A stretch of DNA of 27,625 bases from Chloroflexota bacterium (GCA_022563275.1 JADFNR010000035.1:1-27625); one strand, 5' to 3'; counted from the stretch's first letter, positions 1 through 7,722 are shown. Notes: generated by a model from the letters alone, not told the origin. Made by a program: numbers and translations.

Positions 1-2
1 TT

Positions 3-77
3 TGGCTCCCCGAGTAGGATTCGAACCTACGACCTAGCGGTTAACAGCCGCCCGCTCTACCGCTGAGCTATCGGGGA
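3..77 (-). tRNA. tRNA-Asn (anticodon GTT)
   Basis: Read on the minus strand this is a complete cloverleaf. A 7-bp acceptor stem pairs TCCCCGA with TCGGGGA, followed by discriminator G and an encoded CCA (complement of positions 3-5). The D-arm is AGCTCAGCGGTAGAGC, the anticodon loop is CTGTTAA between GGCGG/CCGCT stems, and the T-loop is GGTTCGAATCC. The anticodon GTT reads Asn codons. The gene ends almost at the window edge, so any further tRNA or terminator downstream cannot be seen. Confidence 0.97.
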
Positions 78-120
78 ACGTTGAAAAAAGTGGGTGTAGC
101 CGTGGTAGCAAGCCTAACGG

Positions 121-149
121 ATTGTAGCACCTAGGCGGCGAACGCTCAA
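121..149 (-). promoter_or_regulatory. Promoter of tRNA-Asn
   Basis: On the minus strand TTGAGC (-35) is followed by exactly 17 nt and then TACAAT (-10). Transcription would start near position 114, giving a 5' leader of about 37 nt to be removed by RNase P. The same -10 hexamer occurs in front of alaS. Not experimentally supported. Confidence 0.65.
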
Positions 150-187
150 TAAGAACCAGGCATTTTGGCCCTATGGATATAGAGGCT

Positions 188-1411
188 TTACCCTAGCGTC
201 GATTCGGTGGCCCCTACTCTCCATAGTTCACGAAGTTGGCCCCGTTCCGCGATCAACGAGGCGCCCAGTCCCGCCAGAACTGCCCATAGGGCCGAAGTGA
301 TTCCCACGTATGAGAACGGCGTGGATGCGACCGCGAAAGCGACCAATGCGCCAAAAGCCAGATTGCCGCTGAACGCCTTCTGGAATGCATCTTGAAGGGA
401 GGCGAAGATCGCCAGCCCCGCCAGGGCGAATATGTAGGAGGACGGCAGAACGGCAAGGATGGGGATGACCAATCCCGCGGCCAAGGCGATGATCAACGTG
501 AGGGTCGCAGCCGTTAGGTTGGCCCAATACCGCTGTTCCTTGGGCCCGGCATCGGGGCCGGCCAGGATGGCGACCCCGGTCCGCGCCACGATCGCCGGGT
601 GCCCTCCCAGAAGCGCGTTGATCACTGACGTGATCCCGATGACGATGGAGATCGGATTGACCGGTACCTTGTACCCCTGCCCGATCAGAAAGCCAAGTCC
701 TTGGACGTTGCCCAATCCCAGAGCGAGTACAACCATGGGCAGACTGATTGCGAGTATGGAGGAAGTTGAGAAGGTCATGCTGGGAACGCCAATGGAAGGC
801 AGGCTCCAGGACATGGCCTCCGGAGTAGCCTGGCCGCCAATCATTACCGCGATGGCCCCGAACAGCACGGCAAGTCCGACCGGCGGCACCCGCGGGTTTC
901 CGATTAAACGGCCCACCAGGTATCCGCCCACCGCCGGGCCGGCCACCGCTACATCGCCAACCGTGACATCGACCAGCCGGGTGACGTAGCCAAAGATGCT
1001 GCCGGCGAACATGCCCATGACGATGGGCAGCGGCAGCCAGCGCATGATCTGCCCGCCGACTCCGAGGACTCCAAGTACAAGTATCAGCACGCCAGCCACC
1101 AGGTTGGCCGCCGCGATCTCGGAAAAGGTGAATTCGCCCGCCAGGGTGCCCAGGTAGATCAGTCCCGGGATGCTCCAGGTGATGGGCACCGGCATCCGAT
1201 AGTAGACCGACAAAGAGATCGATGCGACGGCGCCGCTGGTCCAGATGATGAATATCCAGCTTGAAGATTGGGCGGCGGTGAGGCCCAACTGGCTGGCTAC
1301 GGCGATGTGGAGCGGCACCGCACCGAAGGCGTACCAAACGAAAGCGGTAACGCCCGCCCACATGGCGGCGGCGTTGATGTCGCGGGTGAATGTTTGCAGC
1401 TTGGTTAACAT
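188..1411 (-). CDS. BenE-family benzoate/H+ symporter-like permease
   Basis: A 407-residue polytopic inner-membrane protein with about 12 hydrophobic segments and almost no soluble domain. The early segment has PVPITWSIPG, the motif class typical of BenE (benzoate:H+ symporter), and a later segment has GGHPAIVARTGVAI, like the second conserved BenE/xanthine-permease half. The family imports benzoate or related carboxylates; the actual substrate here is not shown, and no benzoate ring-cleavage genes are in the window. I chose the ATG at 1411 because it starts MLTKLQTF just before the first membrane helix. The reading frame is open to 1501, which would overlap yajQ and add a non-membrane N-terminus. 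No strong Shine-Dalgarno precedes the chosen ATG. The gene is divergent from yajQ and tail-on to the tRNA-Asn promoter region. Confidence 0.8.
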   Translation of the reverse strand: MLTKLQTFTRDINAAAMWAGVTAFVWYAFGAVPLHIAVASQLGLTAAQSSSWIFIIWTSGAVASISLSVYYRMPVPITWSIPGLIYLGTLAGEFTFSEIAAANLVAGVLILVLGVLGVGGQIMRWLPLPIVMGMFAGSIFGYVTRLVDVTVGDVAVAGPAVGGYLVGRLIGNPRVPPVGLAVLFGAIAVMIGGQATPEAMSWSLPSIGVPSMTFSTSSILAISLPMVVLALGLGNVQGLGFLIGQGYKVPVNPISIVIGITSVINALLGGHPAIVARTGVAILAGPDAGPKEQRYWANLTAATLTLIIALAAGLVIPILAVLPSSYIFALAGLAIFASLQDAFQKAFSGNLAFGALVAFAVASTPFSYVGITSALWAVLAGLGASLIAERGQLRELWRVGATESTLG

Positions 1412-1494
1412 TCCGAAGATGGTAGCACGGCCGCCTTCATGTATCATGGTTACTGCAACCAACCGGTCTAAATGCCCCAAGGAGCTCCCCGCAA

Positions 1495-1980
1495 ATGCCA
1501 TCTTTTGATGTGGTTTCCAGAACGGACCTGGCGGAGGTCGATAACGCCCTGAATGGGGTGGCGCGAGAGATCAAGCAACGGTTCGACCTGGCGAACACCA
1601 AGTGCGCCATCGTCCGCTCCGATGACACGCTGACCCTGACCGCCGACGACAACATGAAGATGACGCAGGTTGAGGAACTACTAAAGAAGTACTTGGCCAT
1701 GCGCAAGGTGGAACTGGGGGCGCTGGACTTCGGGAAACCTCAGGATGCGGCGGGCAGCAGTCTGCGGGAGACGGTGGCCATCAAGCAGGGGATCGACGGC
1801 GACCTGAGCCGCAAGATCAGCAAGGAAGTAAAGTCCGCCAAGATGAAGGTCCAACTGGCCATCCAGGGCAGCGAGCTCCGGGTCACGGCCAAGAAACGGG
1901 ACGACCTCCAGGAGGCCATCTCCCTGATCAAGGAGATGAAGAACAAACAGCCGCTCCAGTTCGTGAACTACCGGGACTAG
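1495..1980 (+). CDS. yajQ: YajQ/UPF0234 family nucleotide-binding protein
   Basis: A 161-residue soluble protein matching the YajQ (UPF0234) family over its full length. It starts MPSFDVVSRTDLAEVDNA, contains the central RKVELGALDFGKPQ segment and ends FVNYRD, as the family usually does. The fold is two ferredoxin-like domains. Xanthomonas members bind cyclic di-GMP and other members have been reported to bind nucleotides or RNA; which applies here is unknown. A good ribosome-binding site AAGGAG lies about 10 nt before the ATG. The gene stands alone, divergent from the BenE-type permease, with a repeat-rich spacer after it. Confidence 0.93.
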   Translation: MPSFDVVSRTDLAEVDNALNGVAREIKQRFDLANTKCAIVRSDDTLTLTADDNMKMTQVEELLKKYLAMRKVELGALDFGKPQDAAGSSLRETVAIKQGIDGDLSRKISKEVKSAKMKVQLAIQGSELRVTAKKRDDLQEAISLIKEMKNKQPLQFVNYRD

Positions 1981-2012
1981 AACCCAAGTTTGGGCATCAC
2001 GGCTGCGGTCAT

Positions 2013-2038
2013 CCGTTCGTCCTGAGCCCCGTCGAAGG
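2013..2038 (+). repeat. Interspersed palindromic repeat, copy 1
   Basis: A 26-nt element that begins CCGTTCGTCCTGAGCC and ends GTCGAAGG. GTCCT (2019-2023) and AGGAC (2036-2040) can pair as a small hairpin. The reverse complement of positions 27201-27225, inside alaS, is the same sequence apart from about two substitutions and one indel. Elements of this form are abundant interspersed repeats in some environmental bacterial genomes (recalled, not searched). It sits 32 nt after the yajQ stop. Confidence 0.75.
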
Positions 2039-2056
2039 ACCTCGGCTTTGGCGCAT

Positions 2057-2176
2057 GTGTGGTTCGACGGGTCCGATTCCATCGAGACTCTCGACCTCGG
2101 TCGGAGCTCACCACGAACGGATTGAATCGCTCACCACGAACGGATCGCATCAGTCACCACGAACGAATCAAACGGC
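2057..2176. repeat. Degenerate repeat patch with three 23-nt units
   Basis: The segment TCACCACGAACGGAT occurs at 2108-2122 and 2131-2145 and, with one change, at 2154-2168. The period is exactly 23 nt. The rest of each unit is poorly conserved (TGAATCGC, CGCATCAG, CAAACGGC). GTGGTTCGAC near 2059 is the likely opposite arm of the same palindrome family as the element at 2013. The patch fills the space between yajQ and the cupin gene; I see no gene in it. Confidence 0.6.
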
Positions 2177-2181
2177 ATCAT

Positions 2182-2541
2182 CTAATCGACGGGCGTCGTC
2201 GACCAATCGATACTGGCGTAGGTCCAACTTATCTTGAAGGGCTGGCCGCCGTGGTTGGCGATGCTGTGGTGGGCGCCGGGGGAGATGAAGGCGGCGTCGT
2301 TGGGCCTGACGATGTGTTCCTCTCCGTTGATAACCATCAGGCCCTCGCCCTCGATTACGATCACCGATTCCTCGGCGTCGTGATAGTGCATGGGCGCCGA
2401 GGCCCCGGCGGCAAACTCGGCGACGCCGCTGGATATCTGGGTGGCTCCTGTGTCTCCGTCCACCAGGCTGGTTAGGACCACGCCGGGCCGCCGTTCCTGA
2501 TGTTCAACGCTGTCGAACCGGACCAGCTTTGCTTTGGGCAT
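2182..2541 (-). CDS. Small single-domain cupin protein
   Basis: A 119-residue soluble protein consisting of one cupin beta-barrel. Cupin motif 1 is seen as PMHYHDAEESVIVIEGEG (H52, H54, E58) and motif 2 as PNDAAFISPGAHHSIAN (H91/H92). Together they provide a His/His/Glu/His metal site. Single-domain cupins include dioxygenases, isomerases and non-enzymatic binding proteins, and the substrate cannot be read from sequence. GGAGA lies 7 nt before the ATG. It is the last gene of a three-gene minus-strand unit, 17 nt after the MBL-fold hydrolase, so it probably acts in the same small catabolic or detoxifying step. Its stop codon abuts the repeat patch. Confidence 0.88.
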   Translation of the reverse strand: MPKAKLVRFDSVEHQERRPGVVLTSLVDGDTGATQISSGVAEFAAGASAPMHYHDAEESVIVIEGEGLMVINGEEHIVRPNDAAFISPGAHHSIANHGGQPFKISWTYASIDWSTTPVD

Positions 2542-2558
2542 TGTCTTCTCCGTGGGGG

Positions 2559-3359
2559 CTAGATGCCCTGCCAGAACCGGCGGTCTTCTCCCCGGACGAA
2601 GCGTCCGAAGCCGGGGTCGGGGAAGTGGCCGGCCGAGACCAGGGTGCCCTCGGCTTCCAGCATGTCCAAAACGGAATGCCTGGTGGCCCGGGCTGCGTCT
2701 GGTTCGATGTCGAATACGGGGCACCAGTCGGTGTAATGGGCTTGGATGGGACTGTGGGCCACGTCGCCCAGGATGAACGCGTGCTCTCCGTTGGACGTGA
2801 CGCGGATGGAGTTGTGGCCTGGGGTGTGGCCCGGGGTTGGGTAGGTGGTCAGTTCCGGCGTTATCTCGTATTCGCCGTCGATCAACTCCATAACCCCCGA
2901 TTCTTGCAGCGGCAGGACTTGCGGGACCACGTATTCCACCGTGTTGATGACCTCGGGCTGCGTCCAATAATCCCAATCTTTTTTGGGCACCAGGAAACGG
3001 GCGTTGGGGAAATTTGGCTTTCCGTTGGTGAAGTTCCAGCCGACGTGGTCCGGGTGCACGTGGGTGAAGACCACGATATCCACCGCCTCCCGGTCGATGC
3101 CCTTCTCCTTCATGTCATCCAGCAGGTAGCAGCCCTCGCCCTGCATCCCCGTATCCACGACGATCAACTTGCCGGAGGAGCGGATGGCCAAAGAGCCCCA
3201 GCGGTGGTACCCGTTCTCGTCATCGGCCAGCAACTCCGGGTATTCCCGCCACTGCTCGATGGTGGTGTCGGGAAAGGCCACGAAGGGCGACCGGATGGGC
3301 AGGTTGTCATTGAGGGAGATCAGTTCAACGTCGCCGACGGTTATCGTGTGATTGGGCAT
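2559..3359 (-). CDS. MBL-fold metallo-hydrolase (lactonase-like)
   Basis: A 266-residue soluble metallo-beta-lactamase-fold protein with a full dinuclear metal site: THVHPDHVGW (H100, H102, D104, H105), PTPGHTPGHNS (H182), LGDVAHSP (D199) and SAGHFPDPG (H245). The layout resembles N-acyl-homoserine-lactonase and methyl-parathion-hydrolase-like branches, but this does not establish the substrate; a lactone or ester is a reasonable guess. There is no signal peptide. The ATG start is preceded by AGGA at a rather long spacing. It lies 19 nt after the alpha/beta-barrel gene and 17 nt before the cupin gene, consistent with a single transcript. Confidence 0.88.
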   Translation of the reverse strand: MPNHTITVGDVELISLNDNLPIRSPFVAFPDTTIEQWREYPELLADDENGYHRWGSLAIRSSGKLIVVDTGMQGEGCYLLDDMKEKGIDREAVDIVVFTHVHPDHVGWNFTNGKPNFPNARFLVPKKDWDYWTQPEVINTVEYVVPQVLPLQESGVMELIDGEYEITPELTTYPTPGHTPGHNSIRVTSNGEHAFILGDVAHSPIQAHYTDWCPVFDIEPDAARATRHSVLDMLEAEGTLVSAGHFPDPGFGRFVRGEDRRFWQGI

Positions 3360-3378
3360 TGTTTATTCAGTCCTGTGG

Positions 3379-4044
3379 CTATGAAAGCTCGAAAGTCTTC
3401 TTGAAGATACTTGGGGAACCCGGTCCGTTGGTGATCAGGGCGCGCATCGCGGCGTTTTTCGGGTCGGCGTCCAGTTGGGCCGCCCATTCCGGCGTCTGAG
3501 AGACGTTCTCGTTCTCAAACTCGTAGACCACCGAGTACATGGGGTCTTCGCCGCGCACGGTCTTGAACCTCCGTCCCCGGATCACTCCGGGCACCTTCTC
3601 GAAATTGGGCACGAAGGTAGAGTTGTACCACTGGTTCCACTCGGTTGCTCGATCGGGAGGGATATTCATGCGGCCGATCTGCAGGGCTGGGGCCATGCCG
3701 CTGTTTTCCATGTCGCTGGAGACCTTGTCGGGAAAAATCATCTCGTAGAGCGGGTTGAAGAAGTTTTTTCCGATCAATGTCGGCCCCATGGTCTCGCTCC
3801 ACTTGGACTTGGCGCGCTTGGTGAAGCCGTCGCCCAACACTGCGGCGGGGCTTTCCAGCTCGTAGCAGGCCAGGTGCTTGGGCCCGCCCTTAACCGCCTC
3901 GTAGCGGGCGGCGTTGAGCACGCCGGGAACCGTCAGAATCTCCCCGATGTGCTCTTCGTTGTACCAGCGGTTGAACTCGTCTTCCCGGTCTTCGGGAACG
4001 TCGCACCAGACCATCAGCAGTCCGGTCCCTTTCTTGGCGGGCAT
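3379..4044 (-). CDS. Tandem dimeric alpha/beta-barrel protein (EthD/DUF4286-like)
   Basis: A 221-residue soluble protein made of two similar ferredoxin-like halves. Half 1 shows VWCDVPEDREDEFNRWYNEE followed by HIGEILTVPGVLNAARYE. Half 2 shows RMNIPPDRATEWNQWYNSTF followed by VPNFEKVPGVIRGRRFK. The repeated pattern W(Y)N...VPGV...RY/RF is typical of dimeric alpha/beta-barrel proteins that bind small aromatic or polyketide-like molecules. A tandem copy can make the barrel within one chain. No catalytic role can be assigned. I chose the ATG at 4044, with AGAGG about 7 nt upstream, over the longer open frame to 4113, which overlaps the promoter-like region. It is the first gene of the unit with the MBL-fold and cupin genes. 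Confidence 0.8.
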   Translation of the reverse strand: MPAKKGTGLLMVWCDVPEDREDEFNRWYNEEHIGEILTVPGVLNAARYEAVKGGPKHLACYELESPAAVLGDGFTKRAKSKWSETMGPTLIGKNFFNPLYEMIFPDKVSSDMENSGMAPALQIGRMNIPPDRATEWNQWYNSTFVPNFEKVPGVIRGRRFKTVRGEDPMYSVVYEFENENVSQTPEWAAQLDADPKNAAMRALITNGPGSPSIFKKTFELS

Positions 4045-4081
4045 TATTTCCCTCTCGGTCCTTAGTGGCGATGCAGCAAAC

Positions 4082-4110
4082 ACTATATCCCAGGTTGACG
4101 TAACGGGGAA
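4082..4110 (-). promoter_or_regulatory. Promoter of the barrel-MBL-cupin unit
   Basis: On the minus strand TTCCCC, a poor -35, is followed by 17 nt and TATAGT, a good -10 (5 of 6 consensus). The predicted start is near 4075, about 30 nt before the ATG at 4044. The divergent MFS gene begins only 38 nt away. Confidence 0.45.
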
Positions 4111-4148
4111 CACGCGCCGCCATCCGGCGTAGTATTAGGCGTTGCCCA

Positions 4149-5486
4149 GTGAAAGTAGCCACCAGAGGACTTGAAATAGCAACCCAGCCTGAAAATTCAT
4201 CCAAACCCGGCAATGCCGGCAAGCCCGGACGACGCATCTTCTACGGCTGGTTCATCGTCGGCGCGGCGGGCCTGGTGGTCTTCAGCAGCGGACCCGGCCA
4301 GTCCTACGTATTCTCGATCTTCATCGACTCCATCATCGAGGACACCGGTCTTTCCCGCCCCGGAATCTCCGCCCTGTACATGGCCAGCACCGGCATGAGC
4401 GCCGTCTTGGTGGCCATCGTGAGCAGGCTGGCCGACCGCCACGGGCCGCGGGTCATGCTGGTGGCCGTGGGGCTGGGCTTCGGCGCGGCCTGCTTCGGCA
4501 TGGCCACCGCCACCAACATCCTGCTGTTCTACATCGCCTTCGCCAGTCTGCGGGCCTTGGGCCAAGGGTCGCTGAACATCAACTCCATCCTGCTGGTGAA
4601 CCAGTGGTTCGTCTCGCGGCGGGGCCGGGCCATCGCCATGATGGGTCTGGGGGCCGTGATGTCCAGCGCCATATTCCCGCCCTTCGCCCGGTACCTGATC
4701 GTGAATATCGGTTGGCGCGAGGCTTACGGGGTGATCGGCGTGGTGGCCATCGTGTTGATCATACCGGTGGCATTGTTGGTCGTCAGAAACCGGCCCGAGG
4801 ACATGGGACTGTTCCCCGACGGCAGGTCCGAGCCCCCGCTTTCTGAGACCAGACAAGCGCAGGCCGGGTTCCGGAGAGACACACGGGTCTTCAGCTCCAT
4901 CAACTTCTGGCTGCTGGCGTTGTCGCTGGGCACGCCGGGCCTGGTCTCCACGGCGCTGGTCTTCCACCAAACTTCGATCTTTGAAGAGAAGGGCCTGAGC
5001 GCGACGTTGGCCGCCGGGGTTTTCGTGGTCTACGCTGGGTCGTCGGCCGTCAGTTCCCTTTTGGCCGGATTCGTGGTGGACCGTACCGGCCCCAAGGCCC
5101 TCTACGCCTTCTCAATGGTTTCACTGCTCGCCGCCTTGGTGCTGGTGGTGGCTGTGGACTCGGTGTTCATGGCCGTGGTGTATGTGCTGGTGATGGGAGT
5201 TGCCGGAGGGGCCCACCATATCGTGCAGGGTGTCATCTGGGCCCATTACTATGGCCGTCACGGGCTGGGCCGGGTTCAGGGGTCGGCCATGACCATCAAC
5301 TTCTGCGCCTCGGCGGTGGGCCCGCTGCCCCTGGCCATCTTCCACGACCTGACCGGCTCCTACACCGTTGGCATGGTGGTGATGATGGCCCTGCCGGTGC
5401 TATCGGTCTTGGCTTTGATCAAGGCGCGGCCCGGCGGCACTGACCGGTTGCAGCGGCCCTGGCCCAAGACTGATCAGCCCTCGTAG
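4149..5486 (+). CDS. MFS transporter, oxalate/formate antiporter or monocarboxylate-porter type
   Basis: A 445-residue inner-membrane carrier with 12 predicted helices. The opening RRIFYGWFIVGAAGLVVF and SRLADRHGPRVML in the loop after helix 2 match the OFA/MCT branch of the major facilitator superfamily. Members move small carboxylates such as oxalate, formate, pyruvate or lactate. The frame begins with GTG at 4149 and gives a hydrophilic N-tail of about 33 residues rich in Pro/Gly/Lys; no clear ribosome-binding site supports it, so a later start is possible. The 3' end overlaps the convergent formate dehydrogenase gene by 13 nt. That neighbour makes formate or another small acid an attractive but unproven substrate. 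Confidence 0.85.
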   Translation: MKVATRGLEIATQPENSSKPGNAGKPGRRIFYGWFIVGAAGLVVFSSGPGQSYVFSIFIDSIIEDTGLSRPGISALYMASTGMSAVLVAIVSRLADRHGPRVMLVAVGLGFGAACFGMATATNILLFYIAFASLRALGQGSLNINSILLVNQWFVSRRGRAIAMMGLGAVMSSAIFPPFARYLIVNIGWREAYGVIGVVAIVLIIPVALLVVRNRPEDMGLFPDGRSEPPLSETRQAQAGFRRDTRVFSSINFWLLALSLGTPGLVSTALVFHQTSIFEEKGLSATLAAGVFVVYAGSSAVSSLLAGFVVDRTGPKALYAFSMVSLLAALVLVVAVDSVFMAVVYVLVMGVAGGAHHIVQGVIWAHYYGRHGLGRVQGSAMTINFCASAVGPLPLAIFHDLTGSYTVGMVVMMALPVLSVLALIKARPGGTDRLQRPWPKTDQPS

Positions 5487-6529
5487 GCGTAAGCGTAGCT
5501 GGGGCTGGTAACCCGCCCGCCTTCAACGATGATGTAGTCCCGGTCGATGGGCTCGCCGGCGAAGAAATTCTCCAGGCAATCCCGTATCCCGTCGGAGTAG
5601 CGCTTCTGCGCTTCGAGAGTGGTCCCGGAAACGTGGGGGGTCATGGCGTGGTTGGGCATCTTCCGCCAGGGATGGTCTGCCGGAGCGGGCTGGGGATACC
5701 AAACGTCTCCGGCGTATCCCGCCAGATGGCCCGATTCCAAGACTTCCACCAGGGCCTCGGTGTCCACTATCCGCCCCCGAGCCGTGTTCACCAGATAAGC
5801 GCCCTTCTTCATGCTGTAGAGTAATTCCCGGTCGAAGAATCCCTGCGTCGCCGGAGTCAGCGGAAAGTTGATGCTGACCACGTCGCTTTCTTCGACCATG
5901 GGCCGAAGCTGGGAGTAACGGGCGCCCAATATCTGCTCTTCGGCGGTACTGAGGCGCCGGTGATCGAAATACGAGGTGCGGACGTCGAAGGGCTTGAGCC
6001 GTGCGGCCACCCGCTGTCCGATGCGCCCCATCCCGGCGATGCCGATGGACTTGTTCTCGAGGTCGTGGGACCGGGCGGCGACCTTGCCGATGTCCCAGCC
6101 GCCCTCCGTGACTTCGATATAAGAAGGGATATAGTTCCGGACCAGGGTGAGGATCTGCATCACGACGTGCTCGGCGACGCTGACCACGTTGCTGCCGGTG
6201 ATCTCGGCGACCGTGATGTTTCGTTCGGCCGCAGCCGCCAGATCGAAATGGTCCGAGCCGACACCGGCGGTGAGCAGCAGCCGGAGGTTGGGGGCCATCT
6301 GGATGCGTTCCCTGGTGATGTAGGCCGGCCAGAAGGGGGTGGCGATGAGGATGTCGGTGGTGGGCAGGTGGCCCTCAAGCCCGGCATCGGTGTCGGAGAT
6401 CGAGACCAACTCGTGTCCTTGGGACTCCACCCATTGGCGCAGCCCAAGGGCATTTTCGGCGCAACCCAGCAGTTCAGGCGTCTCCGCGGCGGCGGGACCC
6501 CCCGGATACAGTACGGCTACGATCTTCAT
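5474..6529 (-). CDS. NAD-dependent formate dehydrogenase (D-2-hydroxyacid dehydrogenase superfamily)
   Basis: A 351-residue cytosolic protein resembling metal-free bacterial NAD formate dehydrogenase (formate + NAD+ to CO2 + NADH) rather than a generic 2-hydroxyacid dehydrogenase. Diagnostic stretches are FWPAYITRERI, TAGVGSDHFDL, GSNVVSVAEHVVMQIL (N114), GMGRIG (Rossmann loop), YFDHRRL (D189, NAD rather than NADP preference), NTARGRI (R251), WYPQPAPADHPWR (Q280) and TPHVSGTT (H299, S301). These match the formate-binding and catalytic residues of the Pseudomonas enzyme. It is about 50 residues shorter than that enzyme, mainly at the N-terminus. The ATG at 6529 is chosen because AAGGAGGAGG precedes it, not the frame opening at 6553. 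It is convergent with the carboxylate-type MFS carrier and divergent from the SDR. Confidence 0.85.
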   Translation of the reverse strand: MKIVAVLYPGGPAAAETPELLGCAENALGLRQWVESQGHELVSISDTDAGLEGHLPTTDILIATPFWPAYITRERIQMAPNLRLLLTAGVGSDHFDLAAAAERNITVAEITGSNVVSVAEHVVMQILTLVRNYIPSYIEVTEGGWDIGKVAARSHDLENKSIGIAGMGRIGQRVAARLKPFDVRTSYFDHRRLSTAEEQILGARYSQLRPMVEESDVVSINFPLTPATQGFFDRELLYSMKKGAYLVNTARGRIVDTEALVEVLESGHLAGYAGDVWYPQPAPADHPWRKMPNHAMTPHVSGTTLEAQKRYSDGIRDCLENFFAGEPIDRDYIIVEGGRVTSPSYAYAYEG

Positions 6530-6839
6530 GGCCTCCTCCTTCTTCTCGATCAATTTTGTGGTAACGATTTCCGTCAGAATGCTATCGATGACGAAGGTAT
6601 CGCCCGGCTATCCGGCCTGGCGCCCACCCTGTCGGCGGGCAGGAACGCAGTTCGATCATTGGGATTCCGGACCGGCGCCTGCGGTTCGCCCACCGCATCG
6701 CACTCTTCTACATTTTAAACCTGGTTGTAGCCTTGCCGGTAACCGGACGATTGCCGCCGAAACGGGCGTTGTGTAGAATGCGCCCAGCATGGGAGCCCGA
6801 TACCGGGCGACTTTTAAGGGCTAGAGAGGAGACTGCAAC
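6530..6839. other. Divergent intergenic region between formate dehydrogenase and SDR
   Basis: A 310-nt spacer without a convincing gene. It holds the plus-strand promoter at 6751-6779; an 11-nt palindrome, CCGGT-A-ACCGG, at 6736-6746 just upstream of that -35 box (a possible operator); and a small hairpin TGCGGT/ACCGCA at 6680-6697. I could not identify a credible -35/-10 pair for the formate dehydrogenase on the minus strand. Plus-strand open frames here have no ribosome-binding site and no recognisable protein. Confidence 0.5.
6751..6779 (+). promoter_or_regulatory. Promoter of the SDR gene
   Basis: TTGCCG, 17 nt, then TAGAAT (-10, 5 of 6 consensus). The predicted start is near 6786, leaving a leader of about 55 nt to the ATG at 6840. 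The palindrome CCGGTAACCGG ends 4 nt upstream of the -35 box. Confidence 0.5.
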
Positions 6840-7658
6840 ATGGACCTAGGACTGAAAGATAAGCGTGCGTTTGTGGGTGGCGGCAGCCGGGGCATCGGCA
6901 AGGCCATCGCCTTGGAGTTGGCCCGGGAGGGCGTGGATGTGGTGATCGCATCCCGGACGCTTTCCGCGTTGGAAGAGAGCGCCAAGGAGATCGAGGACAT
7001 CACAGGCCGGCGGATCATCCCCATGGCCCTGGATGTCACCTCCCGCGAACAGGTCGACCGCGTCATGGCTGAGGCGGCCAGCCAGTTGGGAGGCCTGGAC
7101 ATCCTGGTTAATAGCGCATCGTTGCCCGGCGGCTCCCCAGGAGCGGTCGGCCCCATCGACACGGTCAACGATGAGGAGTTGTTGGGCGATTTCGACGTCA
7201 AATACGTTGGTGCGTTGCGCTGTGCCCGGGCGGCCATTCCCTTTATGAAGGAACAGCCCTGGGGGCGGATCATCAACATCAGCGGCGGCAACGCCCGGAA
7301 CGCCGGCAACCTGAGCGGCGGCGCCCGCAACGTGTCCTTGGTACATCTGACCAAGACCCTGGCCACGCAGGTGGGCAAATTCGGAATCACCGTCAACTGC
7401 ATCCACCCCGGCACCACCCGCACCGAGCGTACCCCCAGCCTGCTGGAAGCCCGGGCCAAGGCGTTGGGCGTAACACCAGAGGAGGCTGAAGCCTTGGACT
7501 TCGCCGACGGATCGCCCCGAGGCAACCATATCAACCGGATGGTCGACGCCTCGGAGATCGGCTATCTAACGGTGTACCTCGCGTCGGACAAATCATGGGC
7601 CGTCACGGGAGAGGTCATCATGGCCGGCGGCGGCTCCGGGAACGCGGTCTATTACTAG
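6840..7658 (+). CDS. Atypical SDR-family protein lacking the Tyr/Lys catalytic pair
   Basis: A 272-residue short-chain dehydrogenase/reductase by fold. It has the cofactor loop GGGSRGIG (residues 13-20), LDILVNSAS (NNAG position), IINISGG with Ser148, and IHPGTTRTE after the active site. The usual YxxxK is replaced: aligned on SLVHLTKTLA, the positions read G160-G-A-R-N164. The catalytic Asn of helix 4 reads Lys121 (DVKYVG). Only the Ser of the N-S-Y-K tetrad remains. I recall similar GGARN-type proteins annotated as SDR oxidoreductases, so this may be a stable subfamily rather than a decayed gene. An AGAGGAG site lies before the ATG. It is monocistronic behind its own promoter and divergent from formate dehydrogenase. 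Confidence 0.85.
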   Translation: MDLGLKDKRAFVGGGSRGIGKAIALELAREGVDVVIASRTLSALEESAKEIEDITGRRIIPMALDVTSREQVDRVMAEAASQLGGLDILVNSASLPGGSPGAVGPIDTVNDEELLGDFDVKYVGALRCARAAIPFMKEQPWGRIINISGGNARNAGNLSGGARNVSLVHLTKTLATQVGKFGITVNCIHPGTTRTERTPSLLEARAKALGVTPEEAEALDFADGSPRGNHINRMVDASEIGYLTVYLASDKSWAVTGEVIMAGGGSGNAVYY

Positions 7659-7722
7659 CGTCCGCGATTCAGATATCCCAAGAGGGTCCAAGAAATCAAA
7701 AGGGGTGGCGAACTCCGCTTTA

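Noticed and set aside
228..1361. A 377-codon minus-strand frame within the BenE-type gene
   Set aside because: Arg/Gly/His-rich shadow in another frame of a clear membrane protein.
2108..2168. CRISPR array
   Set aside because: There are three 15-nt units with only 8-nt gaps, a degenerate third unit and no cas genes. The spacing is far too short for spacers.
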